Of a stretch of 64,000 nt of DNA, positions 10,240-22,448 are shown one piece after another. The notes under the pieces were generated by a model that was not told the DNA's origin, made no database searches, and was given only the letters and a program-made list of their open reading frames with translations. The stretch is from Kuschelorhynchus macadamiae (Eukaryota > Arthropoda > Insecta > Coleoptera > Curculionidae), in assembly GCA_030620095.1 (NCBI GenBank), contig JAUTXW010004702.1, positions 186,001-250,000 on the forward strand, in the 5' to 3' direction. The position numbers were made by a program, and so were the translations under genes. Numbering within the stretch: position 1 is the stretch's first letter; every line of letters begins with the position of its first letter.

Positions 10240-11432
10240 AGGCCTTAAAATGTGAAAATATCTATAAAGACTTAATTAATAAATTTAAAACAAATTTTGA
10301 AGGTATAGGTTGCTTACCTGGTAAGTATAAGATAAATTTAAAAGAAAATGCACAACCAGTTGTTCATGCTACTTGAAGGGTTGCACTATCCTTAAGGAAT
10401 AAATTAAAAGAGAGTTTGAGTGAGTTAGAAAAACAAAAAATAATTGAAAGAGTGGATGGAGGGACTGAGTGGGTAAATGCATTAGTATTAGCTCGAAAAC
10501 ACAAGGGAGACCTCAGAATTTGTTTAGATTCTAAAGATTTAAATAAATGTATCGAGAGGGAACAGTGTTTGATCCCAATATTGGATGAAATTACTGCAGA
10601 AATGTCAGGAGCAAAAGGTTTTTCTACGTTAGATGCCACGTGTGGTTTTTACCAAATTGTTTTAGATAGTGAATGTTCTAATCTGTGTACATTTAGCACT
10701 CCATTTGGGCTTTACAAATTTAATAGGTTACCATATGGAATTAAGTCCGCCCCTGAAGTATTTCAGAAAAAGTTTAGGGAAATATTTAAGGATTGTGAAG
10801 GTACAGGCATTTATATTGATGATCTGGTAGTTTATGGAAAAGATAAAAAAGAACATGACCTTAGAATAGAAAAAGTGTTAGAAACAGCAAATAAAAATAA
10901 TGTAAAATTTAATTTAGATAAATGTCATTTTGGTAAGTCAAATATAAAATATATGGGACACCAAATTTCTGAAAACGGAGTGTCATTAGATCAATCAAAA
11001 TTACAAACTATAAAAGAGTTGACTACACCAACAAGTAAAGAAGATGTACAAAGAGCATTAGGTATGCCTCTCTATGTATGTTAGTAAATTTATTCCAAAG
11101 TTTTCAAGCAATTCAGAACCTTTAAGGTCATTGCAAAAAAAAAGATGTTTTATTTTCTTGTGGGTCCTCTCAACAAAAAGCTTTTGATAATCTTAAAATA
11201 ATTTTAACTAGTCCGGTCTTACAATTTTTTGATATTAATAAAGAGACAGTAATTTCAGTTGATAGTTCAAAGTCAGGGGTAGGAGCAGTTTTGCTTCAAA
11301 ATAAATTGTGCGTTTGCCTCAAAAGCACTTCCAGAAACACAAACTAGGTATGCTCAGATAGAGAAAGAGCTATACGCTATATGTTTTGGGGTAAAAAGGT
11401 TTTCTCAGTATATCTATGGGAAAAGGGTAATA
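10240..11432 (+). pseudogene. Reverse transcriptase and RNase H region of the Gypsy element
   Basis: Follows gag after a frameshift. An in-frame TGA lies at about 10375, just before the RT palm. The longest RT piece (10416-11084, 222 residues) holds the palm and the catalytic YIDD motif intact. Frameshifts at about 11064, in an A-run near 11140 and near 11310 break the connection domain and RNase H. RNase H is recognisable from SVDSSKSGVGAVLL and, across the break, KELYAICFGVKRF and ETDHQP. The family order and motifs are typical Ty3/Gypsy. Confidence 0.85.
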
Positions 11433-13085
11433 GTGGAAACTGACCATCAGCCATTAACATCTATATTTAAAAAACCTCTAAATAAATGTCCTGCAAGGTT
11501 GCAGAGAATGCTTTTACAATTACAAAAATTTGATATAGAACTAAGGTTCAAGCCAGGTAAAGATTTACTGTTAGCAGATGCATTGTCCCGTGCATATTTA
11601 AAAGATAGTCAGGTAGATCAAAAAGATGAGGAAATAGAAAATCGAGTATGTATGGTAAGGTTAGAATTAAATGTAAGACCTGAAAAAATAGAAAAAATAA
11701 AAAATGAAACAAATAAAGATAAAGTTTTAATAGATCTCAAAAACCAAATTTTAATAGGGTGGCCTAACAATAATAAAAAAGTTAAAGAACATATAAAAAT
11801 TTTTACTCCTTTTAAATCGGAGTTAACAATTTATGAAAATTTAATTTTTAAAGGAAATGCTTTGGTAATACCTAAAAGTATGCAAGAAGAAATGCTTGAG
11901 AGAATTCACTATAGTCATTTAGGCTCTGAAAAGTGTATAAAGTTAGCAAAAGATTCTTTGTTTTGGCCAGGTATGGTAAATCAAATTAAACAAAAAATTT
12001 CACAATGCCATCAGTGTTTAACATATGGTAATTCTCAAAACAAAGAACTTTTAAAGTCACATGAAATTCCAGAGTTACCATGGAATAAGGTTGGATGTGA
12101 TTTGTATGAAATTAAGGGTCAGAAATATCTTATAGTAGTAGATTATTTTTCCAAATATATTGAAATAGCAGACTTAAATAAAAATCTAACAAGTGATGCA
12201 ATAATTAATCATCTTAAAAATATATTTGCCAGACATGTAATACCATTAATTGTTGTAAGTGATGGTGGTCCACAATTTTCCTCACAAGAGTTTAAAAATT
12301 TTCGTTTAGAATGGGAATTTCAACATATTATGTCTTCTCCAACATATGCGCAATCAAATGGTATGGCGGAAAGACATATACAAACTGCGAAAAAAATGTT
12401 TAAGAAAATCATTGATGAGAAAAAAGACATTTACATGGCTCTTTTACATTATAGATCTACACCAGTTTTTCAAAATATTTCACCAGCAGAAATATTAATG
12501 TCTAGAAAAATTAGAAACAATCTCTTTTCAACTAAAAACCTATTAAAACCCAAAATTGCTGATGTATATAATAAAAATTTTATTAAGAAAAATCAAATTC
12601 AACAACAAAAGTCTTACAACAAAAATTCTGCTAAAATTTTAGGCGATCTTAATAATAATCAAAAAGTTTATGTACAAATAAAGCCTAAAGGAAATTGGTT
12701 TCCAGGTATTGTTATGTATAAGTTACGAGACAGAGACAAAGTGCAAATGAACAATGGATCAATATTTATTCGAAATAGAAGGTTTATTAAACCATACGGT
12801 AATAATAATTGTTTAAATAAGCAAGAAGAACATTATTCATCTGCTCAAAGAAAGGAGGAAAGGAAAGATGTAAAGTGTTATTTAGAGTTAGATAATAGCT
12901 CAAGAGATAGTGATGTGAGACAGAATTCAGAAAGTGAGATTGAAATACCAGAAAGGGAAGTAAGTTTAGAAGAAAGTGCAAATATCACAGAAGAAGAAGA
13001 GAATAGTGACAATGAACAATACGAAAACTTAAAAAAGTCCAAACGACATCTTCAGGAAGATTATCTAAGCCACCTCCAAAACTGA
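11433..13085 (+). pseudogene. RNase H end and integrase of the Gypsy element
   Basis: A 550-residue open frame beginning inside RNase H (METDHQP), so its first Met is not a true start. It continues through the tether with ADALSRA. The integrase zinc-binding domain has H159, H162, C192 and C195. The catalytic core has D223, D277 and E313, with 35 residues between the last two (DD35E). A C-terminal domain with WFPGIV and FIRNRRFIKP follows, and an acidic tail ends at the stop. All catalytic residues are present; only the upstream breaks disable the polyprotein. Confidence 0.9.
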
Positions 13086-13104
13086 ATCAATGAGTAGAGA
13101 TTAT

Positions 13105-13117
13105 CTAGAAAGGGGGA
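13105..13117 (+). promoter_or_regulatory. Polypurine tract of the Gypsy element
   Basis: CTAGAAAGGGGGA sits directly before the 3' LTR, the expected plus-strand primer position. Confidence 0.8.
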
Positions 13118-13315
13118 TGTAGGATAGTGTAAAAGTTAATATGTATACTTACCTTTATTAGTATAAAGCTACCTTAAGGTTGAGGAGTTGTGACAAACGT
13201 CACGGAGATGACAGTTGATTTTTATGTAGGTAATGAAAACGAGTTCTATAAAAGAAATCATAATTCATCCAAATAATCTTTATGTTTTATTACAAGACAA
13301 ATACATAAAATTACA
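13118..13315 (+). repeat. 3' LTR of the Gypsy element
   Basis: 198 bp, TGTAGGATAG to ATTACA, directly after the polypurine tract and followed by the CATAT duplication. It is longer than the 5' LTR because it keeps a 16-bp segment lost there. Confidence 0.9.
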
Positions 13316-13900
13316 CATATGACCCTTAATTTTTGACTAAAATTTGAAGGCAATCTGAAAAGCAGTTTTAAAGCTATGCCGCCAACTAACAGACATACAG
13401 ATAAACCTAAAGACGGACCGACGGAACTTATAGAACATATTTTTTGGCACCTAGGGACACTAAAACCATAGATATGTAAAACCTAAGAGGGTGATTTTTT
13501 CATTCAATTTTGTTCCGCCATCTTGAATTAGTACCACAATTTTACTAGTTTATCCCTATACCACAATTAGTTATGGCACACAATTTGAAAGAAATATTTT
13601 ATTAAACCGCCATTTTGTTCCGCCATTTTGAATTCGTACCAAAATTTCACCAGTTGATTCCTACATAATACTTAAATTTTGCGCAAAATTTGAGATATAT
13701 TGGATAAGCAAGTAGTTTTTTAGTAAAAATGTTTTTAACATTTCACTAGGTCGTCATTTTGTTTTGCCATATTGGTTTTTTACCAAAATGTTACCAGGTC
13801 ATCCCCATGTGACCCTTAATTTTTGACCAAAATTTGAAGTCCATCGGGTAAGTAGAATTGAGAAAAAAGGTTTTTCGGTATCTAGGGTGAGTGAGCAAAT
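13316..13900 (-). repeat. Dispersed 'ATGGCGG' repeat, right part
   Basis: Continuation of the repeat interrupted by the Gypsy element. It contains two tandem subunits with CCGCCATTTTGTTCCGCCA near 13605-13630 and a third related phrase near 13760. The phrases TGACCCTTAATTTTTGAC occur at both 13320 and 13805. Confidence 0.7.
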
Positions 13901-14062
13901 ATCAAGCATCTGATTAATTATTTTATTTAATTATTTGGACAAAGTTTAACCCCTTTAAATAATCAATTTTACATATTTAGTCTCAGAATTTTGGCTACAA
14001 TTGATTGTTCTTTATTGACAGCTCGAAGGCTACTTTATATAAGAATTTATAACATCCTTACG

Positions 14063-16038
14063 TTATAAAGTAAAGGTGTGCAAAAAGTACCTATTCGTTA
14101 TTCGAGTACTCGTTACTTACATGGAATCGAAGTAACGGATACTTGATATACGCCTACCACAGTTACTCGAGTACTCGAAATTTATTCGTATTCCGTAAAT
14201 ATATATTCGTAATAGGAATAACAAAACACGAAATCTAATGAATGAAAATGAAACGAGTACTCAAACTCGATGTGTAACGTAAAGTGTACTGGCGATTCGA
14301 ATATTTCGGTTCCTGAACGGCGATGCATAGCATTGTAAACAGCTGATCTCAGATCTGGATTTCGTGTAATTTGGGCTGCCGCGGTTTCTTTCATTTTCAG
14401 CTTTGAAATTTTCAAGATATTTGGTTTGTTCATTGTTTGTGTTTGTTTTGTGCAAGAGAAAGAGAAAAGATAAGTAGTGCAACGAAAAATTAAATTGTTT
14501 GGGTTTACTAGTACCTGTAATTATGTAATATATTGATGTTATGACCTGAGATAACTAATATTTAAAATGTTTTGGCTTTAGATTTAAAAAATTTGGCTAA
14601 GGAAAAGTGATTTCAAAGAGACTGATTTATATCGAAAATAAAATAAGGACTGGGTAGCAATTTTTTTTTAAATAGTAATAGTATAGGCTTATTTTATATT
14701 TTAAAGATTTTGCGCCTCTTAGACATTTCGCCCTTGGTTTTTGAAAATAGTGGGCTCTTAACAAATAGTCAAATTTCATCTCCTAGTCTTAAATAAGGGA
14801 GAGTTTTAGACAGATAAATGAAAAAAATCGTAACTTCGTATCTATGAAAGTTAAAAATCTAAAAAAAGTGTAGGACTAATGCATTACTGCATATAACTAC
14901 TTTTTCTTCTGCCGTATCTATATTCTTCTTATTATGACTAGCTAAATTCTAGACCTGTCACCTGACCCGGACGGCTTGTTTACAGTAACACCATTTTTTT
15001 TATTACTTCCCAACTGAATGCTCTCTTTAAAAAAAGATGACGCCGTCATGCCGCCTCGTTTCCCAGAAATGAAAGTACATAACAATACATTTCCGATATT
15101 TCTTCCATTCTTTCTTTAAACAATAAAATTTGGTAACTCTCTGACTTAAATTAATAAATTAGAGGTAATTTTGGTGTTTTGATTAATTTTTTATGATCAC
15201 AATAGTAGTTTAGGGAAGGTTTTTTGGTTGGACGATGGTCAATAAAACGCACTTAGACATTCTAATGCTGCAATTAGTCGACGTTTCGACTTTTATGAGG
15301 TCATCTTAAGGACTATACAAATGTGATTATCTGAGTAAAAATTAACTATATACAATTTGCGGAATATTATTTAGATGTCGTTCGTACCATTTAGTATAGA
15401 GCAATGTATATATGTATGCTATATCTATCAATAAGATTTAGTAGAATCTATGATGTTTGTATTATTATTAAGTATCATAATTATTTTGTTACTGTTATTA
15501 AGTTTTTTTCTGTTATTTATATACTGCCAAATGTTCATGCAATATATACACATATATTATTTTTTAAATTAGAAAATTAAGGTTTTAAAGTCAATTTTTA
15601 CCTAAGTTTAATTTGTTTGGAAATTTCAAATGAAAAAGTTGCAATATAATATTTTATATTAATTTGTTGCGAATTAATTAAAAAAAATTATAATGTTCCC
15701 GATATTCCCAGTATATTACTATAACAGTGCTCCTCACCTCTGTACAGTACATTGTATTGTTCAATGTATATAAAGAATATATGTTTAATTTCTTTTCCAG
15801 CTGTTTAAATTTTAATCGGTACTGATTGAAGTGAATACCATTATTTTTGTATCTATCTTTATAGTTGCTGTTCTCGTTACATTTCTTGCGCCTTAAGCTT
15901 AAAGTCGTGGTAACTAAAACAACGAATCTTGAAACGAGTACTCGAGTAACGGATCCGAAGTAACGAATACGGATTCGAAAAGTAACGAATAGTTACTACT
16001 ACTCAAAAGTAACTGAAAGTCCCACCAGTATTATAAAG
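14063..16038. mobile_element. hAT-type element with 8-bp target duplication
   Basis: TTATAAAG occurs directly outside both ends (14063-14070 and 16031-16038). The element is 14071-16030 (1960 bp). Ends are short imperfect inverted repeats of hAT style (TAAAGGTGTGCAAAAAGTA left; TACTGGTGGGACTTTCAGT on the other strand right). Subterminal regions on both sides are dense in CGAGTACTCG/GTAACG motifs, as expected for transposase-binding repeats. No transposase domain is visible, so it looks non-autonomous. Confidence 0.75.
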
Positions 16039-16369
16039 GTTTGACTGGGCACTTTATAAAAGCATTTTCAGTTCGAACTTAATAAAAGCACTCATATAAT
16101 TTGTAATGCTCGGAGCTCAGGTCCTGAAGAACGCCTCTGAACGTTTTTTTTTTGTTGAAAATAAAGTTTTCCTAACTGAAGCAGTTAAACAAATACCTTT
16201 CTTCAAAATTGCCAAACGTTTGTAAAGTATATTCAGAGGTATAAGAGAGTGACTACCTGCTTTCAAGAAAGAGCGATTTTAAAGGGTGGTGAAAGGATAT
16301 TGTGTAATTTGGATGTGGTAGGTACTTTTAAACATTCGTGCGAATCACTTGTGTTAAAATAAATTCCGA

Positions 16370-17250
16370 ATGGCAAACATGTGGCGCCATGGTGTGAACG
16401 GAGTATTTATTTCAACCTCAGTTTCTCTCGACGTTTCTACCCATTGCAAAAATAGAAAACATTTGTCTGTGGAAGCCAAAGAAATTATAAACGTTTATTT
16501 AACCCTTACCGAACGCGGAGTTATGAACAAACAAAAAAGAGACCTCTATTTTGACGAAAGTACCAGAATCAACTATTTGGAAAATTGTTGGGAAAATTGT
16601 GAACAATCCTATTGTAGACAGAAAAATACGAAATTATAGCAGAAACCTTTCAAAGTTTGATCGAGGTGATGACATGGTAACATTTTGGTAAACATCCAAT
16701 ACAGCAAAAAAAATAATGAAATGTTATAAAAATTATTAATTAATATATAGTATCTAAAGATGGATGGATTCCAAATGCTCTTTCTTTGTCATCAAAAAAT
16801 ATTAAAGACTCTTGTGTTGATTATCAAGAGGATACGTCGAACATTGGTTCAAACGCAAGTCTCCCAATATCCCCCAATACCGTTATTCTTATTGACAATG
16901 CTAGTTACCATAGTAGGAAGTTAAATAAAGTTTCATGCTGGAAAGACACAAAGCCAAAGAGTATATGTGTGATAATGACATTTATTTTTAGGAAGATTAT
17001 ACAAAAAAGCAATTAATTGAAGTGCTAAAATATTTTAATATAAGAAAAGAGTATATATGCGACGGTTATGCAGAAAGTCTATGACATTCGTTATTAAGAC
17101 TTCCACCATATCATTGCATATTTAATCCAGTCGAGCATACACGGCACGAACTAAAATCCGGAATTCCTCGGAATATTTCACCTACTTTAAATGTCAGTGT
17201 ATTAATAAAATTCTTATCGAAAGTGATGTATTAAAAATTCCTGTAAGTAT
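16370..17250 (+). pseudogene. DDE transposase relic (IS630/Tc1-like superfamily)
   Basis: An N-terminal open frame (16370-16639) reads like the helix-turn-helix start of these proteins (LSVEAKEIINVYLTLTERG). After a gap, 16786-17016 contains VILIDNASYHSR, the second catalytic Asp region. In another frame near 17095-17150 comes LRLPPYHCIFNPVEH, the catalytic Glu region. The part expected to carry the first Asp is missing (about 16640-16750), and stops and shifts separate the pieces. TIRs were not found. Confidence 0.7.
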
Positions 17251-17599
17251 ATAGTTTGGCAAATTATGTTTCTCACGTACAAAAAGTAGAACACTCTTAT
17301 AATCACATTTTTAATAAAATATAACAGTTAATTATTAATGTAGATGATAATAACAGAGATAATAATAATAAATGACTTCCATTTTATTATTTACAATATT
17401 TGTATAAAATTATTATAAACAACCTCCAGGTAAAAACAGAGCGCAGTCTAGCCAAATGGGCTACTCTACGGAACCATGCTTGGCTGGATATCTATCCTTA
17501 AAATGTTTACCAACTAAACATACATACATATAAAGTTAATAATTGCATTAAAATATATAAAAAAGTACTAGTATTAGGAGTCATGTTCATACATATCAC

Positions 17600-19870
17600 A
17601 TCGGAGAAACAAAAACGCTAAAAAGGATTGAAAGAAAAAAAATAATACAACTAAAATATTAGTAAATTAATTTTGAAGAGTTTTGAATAGTAAAAAGATA
17701 TATTTAAACATACTTTTAAATTTGATATCATTTAACAAAGTTAGCTCAGATGGTAATGAGTTATGTAAACTTATGGCATCATAAGTAAAAGATCTCTGAA
17801 ACACGGCGGTTTGATGATGAGGCATCGTTATTTTATTGCAGAATTATATATTACGTGAGTGGATATTCAAACATAACATGAACTTATTTTTAAGGGATGA
17901 AGGCAGCACAGGGTTTTTTAGAATTTTTATTAAAAAGTTGACAAAATGTAGCGAGCTATGATTATCCATTTTGAGCCATCCTAGCTCTTTAAAAATATGT
18001 GAAATATTTCTAGTATATTCCTAGTACCAAAATAAGGCGCGAATATGTATTTTGAACTTTTTGAATCCTATGCTTGTCTGCCATATCCAAACAAGACCCA
18101 TAATCAAAATCGCAATAATTAAAACTGATAAAACTAGGGATTCGCAAAGTATTTTGCGCAAGGACAAACTAAGAACTTGACGTCTGTTATACAATTCCTT
18201 TAGAGACAGATATGACCTTTGGATGAATATTTTAATATATCCCTAAATCGTAACTCCGCATTTAAAACAATTTCCAAGTCACGCGTAGACGCAAGTAGAG
18301 GAAGTCTGACAATATCAAGATTAATTAATATTATATGGATTTTGGCTTTAAAAATGTTTTTTGAACCAAAAAGCATTAAAATTGGTTTAAAATGGTTTAA
18401 TTTTAAATTATGGTCAAAAGAAAGCTTTTGAGTGGTCTTCATGACTAAAATGATAGTAAATTTGAGTGTCATCTGCGTACGCCTGAATTCTACAATGTTT
18501 TGAAGATATTAAAATATCTGAAGTGTTAATAATAAAAAAAGCGGTCCGGGAACCGACCCCTGAGGCACACCTGACAAAATCTGAACCTCCTCTGAAAATG
18601 CGTTATTACAAAAAATTTTTTTGATAACAATTGGAAAAATATGACTTTATTAGATTAACTGATGGTTCCTCAAGTCCGTAATATTTTCATTTTGATAGTA
18701 AAAGTTCATGATTAGTAGTATCAAAGACTTTTGAAAAATCAAGGAGGTCTAACGCGGTATTTGATTTTTTATCAACAGCAGACATATCATCCGTAATACC
18801 AACTAATGCAACAGATGTACTAAAGTTTTTTCTAAAACCACACTGACTTTCCGGAATTATATTATTAACAATACAGTAATGAAACAATTGTTTATGTAAA
18901 ATTTTTTCAAAAATTTAAGAAAGAAGCGGTAAAATGCTGATTATTCTAAGGACGCTAAGATTTGTTGTATTTTTGGTTTTAGGAAAAACTTTCCAATAGA
19001 AATTTTCCCCGGATCTGGAAAATAATTAGTCTCAATACAACAATTAAGAATATAGGTAACATATTTGTCCATAAAAGGACTGCACATTTTTAACATTTTA
19101 ACGTCCATGCCGTCAACACCAGCAGCTTCAGTACGTATTTCTTGAAGTATTCTATTAACCTCCGCAATGAACATGTCATATTAAACGAAACATTTAATTG
19201 ATTATTAAAAACATTACTTCGATAAAAATTAATTTTCAATATGCAATCAGAAATATTTTGACGAAATTCACCAAAATATTCACTAATTTATTTGGATCGG
19301 AGAGGTTATCTGGAATGGTGAAATCCTTACCAGAGCACAATTTTAATGATTTTAAAGAACATTTTTCCCGCCTTACTAACGAAACAGTAAAATTTCTTAG
19401 CCGTTTATATTTTTCCAGGCAGGAGCAACTCTGGTTAGTTTAAATTCCCGTGGAACCCAATCTCTTTGCTTCATAAATATTTTAAGATTTGGTGTTAGCC
19501 AACGCGCCATAGGCTTTGCAATTCTCGCTGTTTTAAATGGAGTATATTTATCAAAAAGTGAAAAGAAAAGGTTATTAAAAATATTTATTTTATTATTTTC
19601 ATTGTTTTCATAAAATATATTATTCCATTGAAGCAAATGAAGGTCTTGAAAAAATGAGTTTATGTCAAAATTGTCAAATTTAGATAAGTAATAATCTTCG
19701 GCTGAACGTGAGGTTTTTCTATACTTAAAAAAAGTGTATACTATATAGTGACCATAGGAATAATGCCGAATTCTTTCACTAATAATTCATCAGTCACTGA
19801 TAATGGTTTCAATCTTAGAGGAAGAATAAAAAGAGAGTTCATTATTTACATATTTAGCCACTGCCAAGAT
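17600..19870 (-). pseudogene. Non-LTR retrotransposon relic (reverse transcriptase), truncated
   Basis: Read on the minus strand from right to left. First comes a post-endonuclease linker (19397-19740, KPMARWLTPNLKIFMKQRD). An early RT part follows (18941-19174, EAAGVDGMDVKMLK). Then 18687-18887 has QCGFRKNFSTSVAL and LLDFSKVFDT. Next is SGVPQGSVPGP (about 18560-18590) and the catalytic YADDTQ (about 18455-18475). The thumb region has LFGSKN and RDLEIVL (18200-18400), and a C-terminal tail lies near 17740-17830 (TAVFQRSFTYDAI). Stops and shifts are frequent and no endonuclease domain is left. It is probably an APE-type Jockey/CR1-group element; the clade cannot be fixed by eye. Confidence 0.8.
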
Positions 19871-20039
19871 TACTACCTCACAGTATAAGGTCGATCGTAC
19901 GACGATGCCAAGCCTAGCCAGGAAGATCAATGTTTATACCAATTTATATTACGGTGAATATGAACATGATGCAATAAAATTTGCATACAAAGAATAGTAA
20001 TGTATTTCTAGTATTAGTTTCTAAGCAGTATAAAGAAAT

Positions 20040-20730
20040 TATATATATAATATGGCAAAACAAAATGGCGGTCTAGAGAAATGTTAAAAAAATTATTACT
20101 AAAAATCTGCTTATCCAATTTATCTCAAATTTTGCACAAACATCAATTATATTGAAATTAACTGGTAAAATTTTTGGTACGAATCCAAGATGGCCGAACA
20201 AAATGGCGACTTAGTAAAATATTTAAAACTTCAGCCTGAAAAACTACTAAAGGCCTAATATCAAATTGTGTGCCAAAAATAAGTGTGGTGTACAGATGAT
20301 CTAGTAAAAGTGTGGTACTAATTCAAGATGACGGAACAAAATGGCGGCTAAATAAAATATTTGTAAACGTGAAAAAATCAGCCTCTCAGATTTTACATAT
20401 CTTGACGTTTTAGCGTCTCTTGATACCAAAAAATATGTCTTATCAAGTCCGTCCGTCCGTCTGTCTCTCAGTTCACGGCATTGACTTTAAATTTTGCAGA
20501 AAAATTAAATGTGATATAGGGATAAACTGGCACCAATTCAACAAGACGCAAGAAAATGGAGGTGTGTGTTAATATAAGAACTACTTATGACTCGAATGTA
20601 TCTTAAATTATGCCCAAAAATCAAGTGTGGCATAAACTGATAAAATATTGGTAGTCCAATACGACCTAACAAAATGGCGACCAATAAAAATGTTTTAAAA
20701 GACAGTATAAATATATATGTTTTACTAAAT
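20040..20730 (+). repeat. Dispersed 'ATGGCGG' repeat copy
   Basis: Four tandem-like subunits each contain AAAATGGCGNC following a 'strongly conserved' TACGAATCCAAGATGG-type phrase. The region near 20400-20480 holds TTGATACCAAAAAATATG and the CCGTCCGTCCGTCTGTCTCT simple tract. It is in the opposite orientation to the 8225-13900 copy. Confidence 0.7.
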
Positions 20731-20897
20731 GACTATGTACTGAACTAGAACTAAATTGGGTCACACTTCACTATTCCTAATAAAAGGAAATATTCATAAC
20801 AAGGAAAGTTCCGGGTAAATGAAATGTACCGATTTTTTTACATTAACTTCATAGTAAAATATTCGGTAGGATTAAAGTGGTTGCAATCTGGAAAAAA

Positions 20898-22448
20898 TAC
20901 CCGTGCAGTGGCGGCTATTCAGGAAAAATAAACAAGCAAACATCTAACTATATTTATTACATATCTCTTAAAATTTTAGTTTTTACATTCATTTATTCAC
21001 CAAATTGGTAAAAAATAAACTGTACATCTCGAATAAATATTTTACTTGACATTGGCGGCATGTCTTTTTAAAACTTTCAATCGAACTTTATTATTACAAC
21101 TATAACAGTGGCGCAAACTGTTTTGACTTTGCTGGAGGTGCTATGTTTAGTGTACGATTTTCCTACTATGTTGCCACGACACGTGTATCCAATGACGTCG
21201 AACCCAGCGCCATACAACGCTCTCGGTGAATTGCAGGCGCAGTACACTACAACCACGTGTTGTTCAGTTTGCGGTGGTTGTTTACTTTTATTTTTGCGGA
21301 TTTCGCTGCAACCGGTGAGTTCCTTTGCAGTTAACTAGACTGTTTTGTGATATATTTATTTATGGTCTTTACAACTTCAAATTCGAAGTTAGTAAATGTG
21401 ATTGTTCAAGACTGGAATAAATTAAAAGACGTCTTTGAATTTATTACAAACTGTGACAAATCTGATGAAAAATCAATCCGCCTTGTGAAAGGATTTTTAG
21501 GTGAGATGAACGATTTTGAATTCACGTTTCTGGCATTAGTGTTTAATGACATTTTCTCAATTACGGACATACTATTCGACGTTCTTCAAAAAAATCGCTT
21601 GACATTCATTTTTGCATATCCAATATAAAACGCTGTCGTGAGGCACTCTGTAAAAAAAAGAAATGAACATTTTTTTAATACCATGTTTGATAAAGCAAAT
21701 TCTATTACAGAAATAAATCATTACAAACGTGACCTTGCTAAGCTTTCACCTGAAGAAATTGGGGCTAAGTATAGAGCCCTTTTTTATGAAATATTGGACC
21801 ATATTTTAATGGACATGATACTAAGATTTCAAGACTGTGAAAAACTTACATTTTCATGTTTGGCAGGTTCTGCTAAATTTTCCACATATAGTTTAAATTT
21901 TCCGACTGACCCGTTTGAAAATTTGTTACAGTTATATGGGGAAATATTTTCAAAAAGTCAACGACTTAAAAATGATTATTTTTCCCAGTGAGAGTAATTG
22001 GAATATATCGCTGCAAGAGCAAGTGAAAAAAATTAATAAAAATAAATATATTTTTGCCGAAGGATATAAAATGTTTTCTCTTATTTTGACAATACCGTCG
22101 ACAAGTGCTTCAGTGGAAAGAAGTTTTTCTTGTCTCAAACGGGTAAAAACTTATTTAAGAAATTCAATATCTCAAGAAAGACTTACTTCTCTTGGCAATA
22201 TTTCAATTCAAAAGGAATTTCTGGAGCAGATTAGGGCAACTCATCCATTTATGAGGATGTTATAAATAAATTTGCTGCTACGAAGGATAGGAGAATTGAT
22301 TTAGTATACAAAATTTACGTAAGTCGTAAAAAAATATTCTACACCCTCTACATATAAAAAAATTCTAGAAAAAAAATTATTGCGATATTTTCTTGCTTCA
22401 CTTGCACTTCACTTACTTTTTCACCCGCGAGCCGCCACTGTACCCGTG
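20898..22448 (+). mobile_element. hAT element, internally deleted, with exact TIRs
   Basis: TACCCGTG is duplicated on both sides (20898-20905 and 22441-22448). Element 20906-22440 (1535 bp) starts CAGTGGCGGCT and ends AGCCGCCACTG, a perfect 11-bp TIR. The interior keeps only C-terminal pieces of a transposase. Confidence 0.9.
21347..22265 (+). pseudogene. hAT transposase C-terminal remnant (ZMYM1-like type)
   Basis: Three pieces in changing frames are present. 21347-21628 has FEFITNCDKSDEKSIRLVKG and DIFSITDILFDVLQKN. 21638-21991 has FFNTMFDKANSITEI. 21915-22265 has the hAT dimerisation signature IPSTSASVERSFSCLKRVKT followed by RNSISQERLTSL. The N-terminal zinc finger and the front of the RNase-H-like core are absent, so the copy cannot be active. 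The resemblance to TTF/ZMYM1-like hAT transposases is from memory of the family. Confidence 0.8.

Larger units (their letters stand above)
8680..13320 (+). mobile_element. Ty3/Gypsy LTR retrotransposon, nearly complete but defective
   Basis: The 5-bp direct repeat CATAT (8680-8684 and 13316-13320) flanks an element of 4631 bp (8685-13315). It has two LTRs, a primer-binding site, gag-protease, reverse transcriptase, RNase H and integrase in the Ty3/Gypsy order (RT before IN), and a polypurine tract. No env-like frame follows integrase. The coding region is broken by frameshifts, a stop and a protease Asp-to-Asn change, so it cannot be autonomous. It sits inside the older ATGGCGG repeat; removing it with one CATAT leaves a continuous repeat unit like the one near 13795-13840. 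Confidence 0.9.

Noticed and set aside
14182..14482. Two overlapping minus-strand frames in the hAT element
   Set aside because: No transposase motifs; overlapping frames with unrelated composition.
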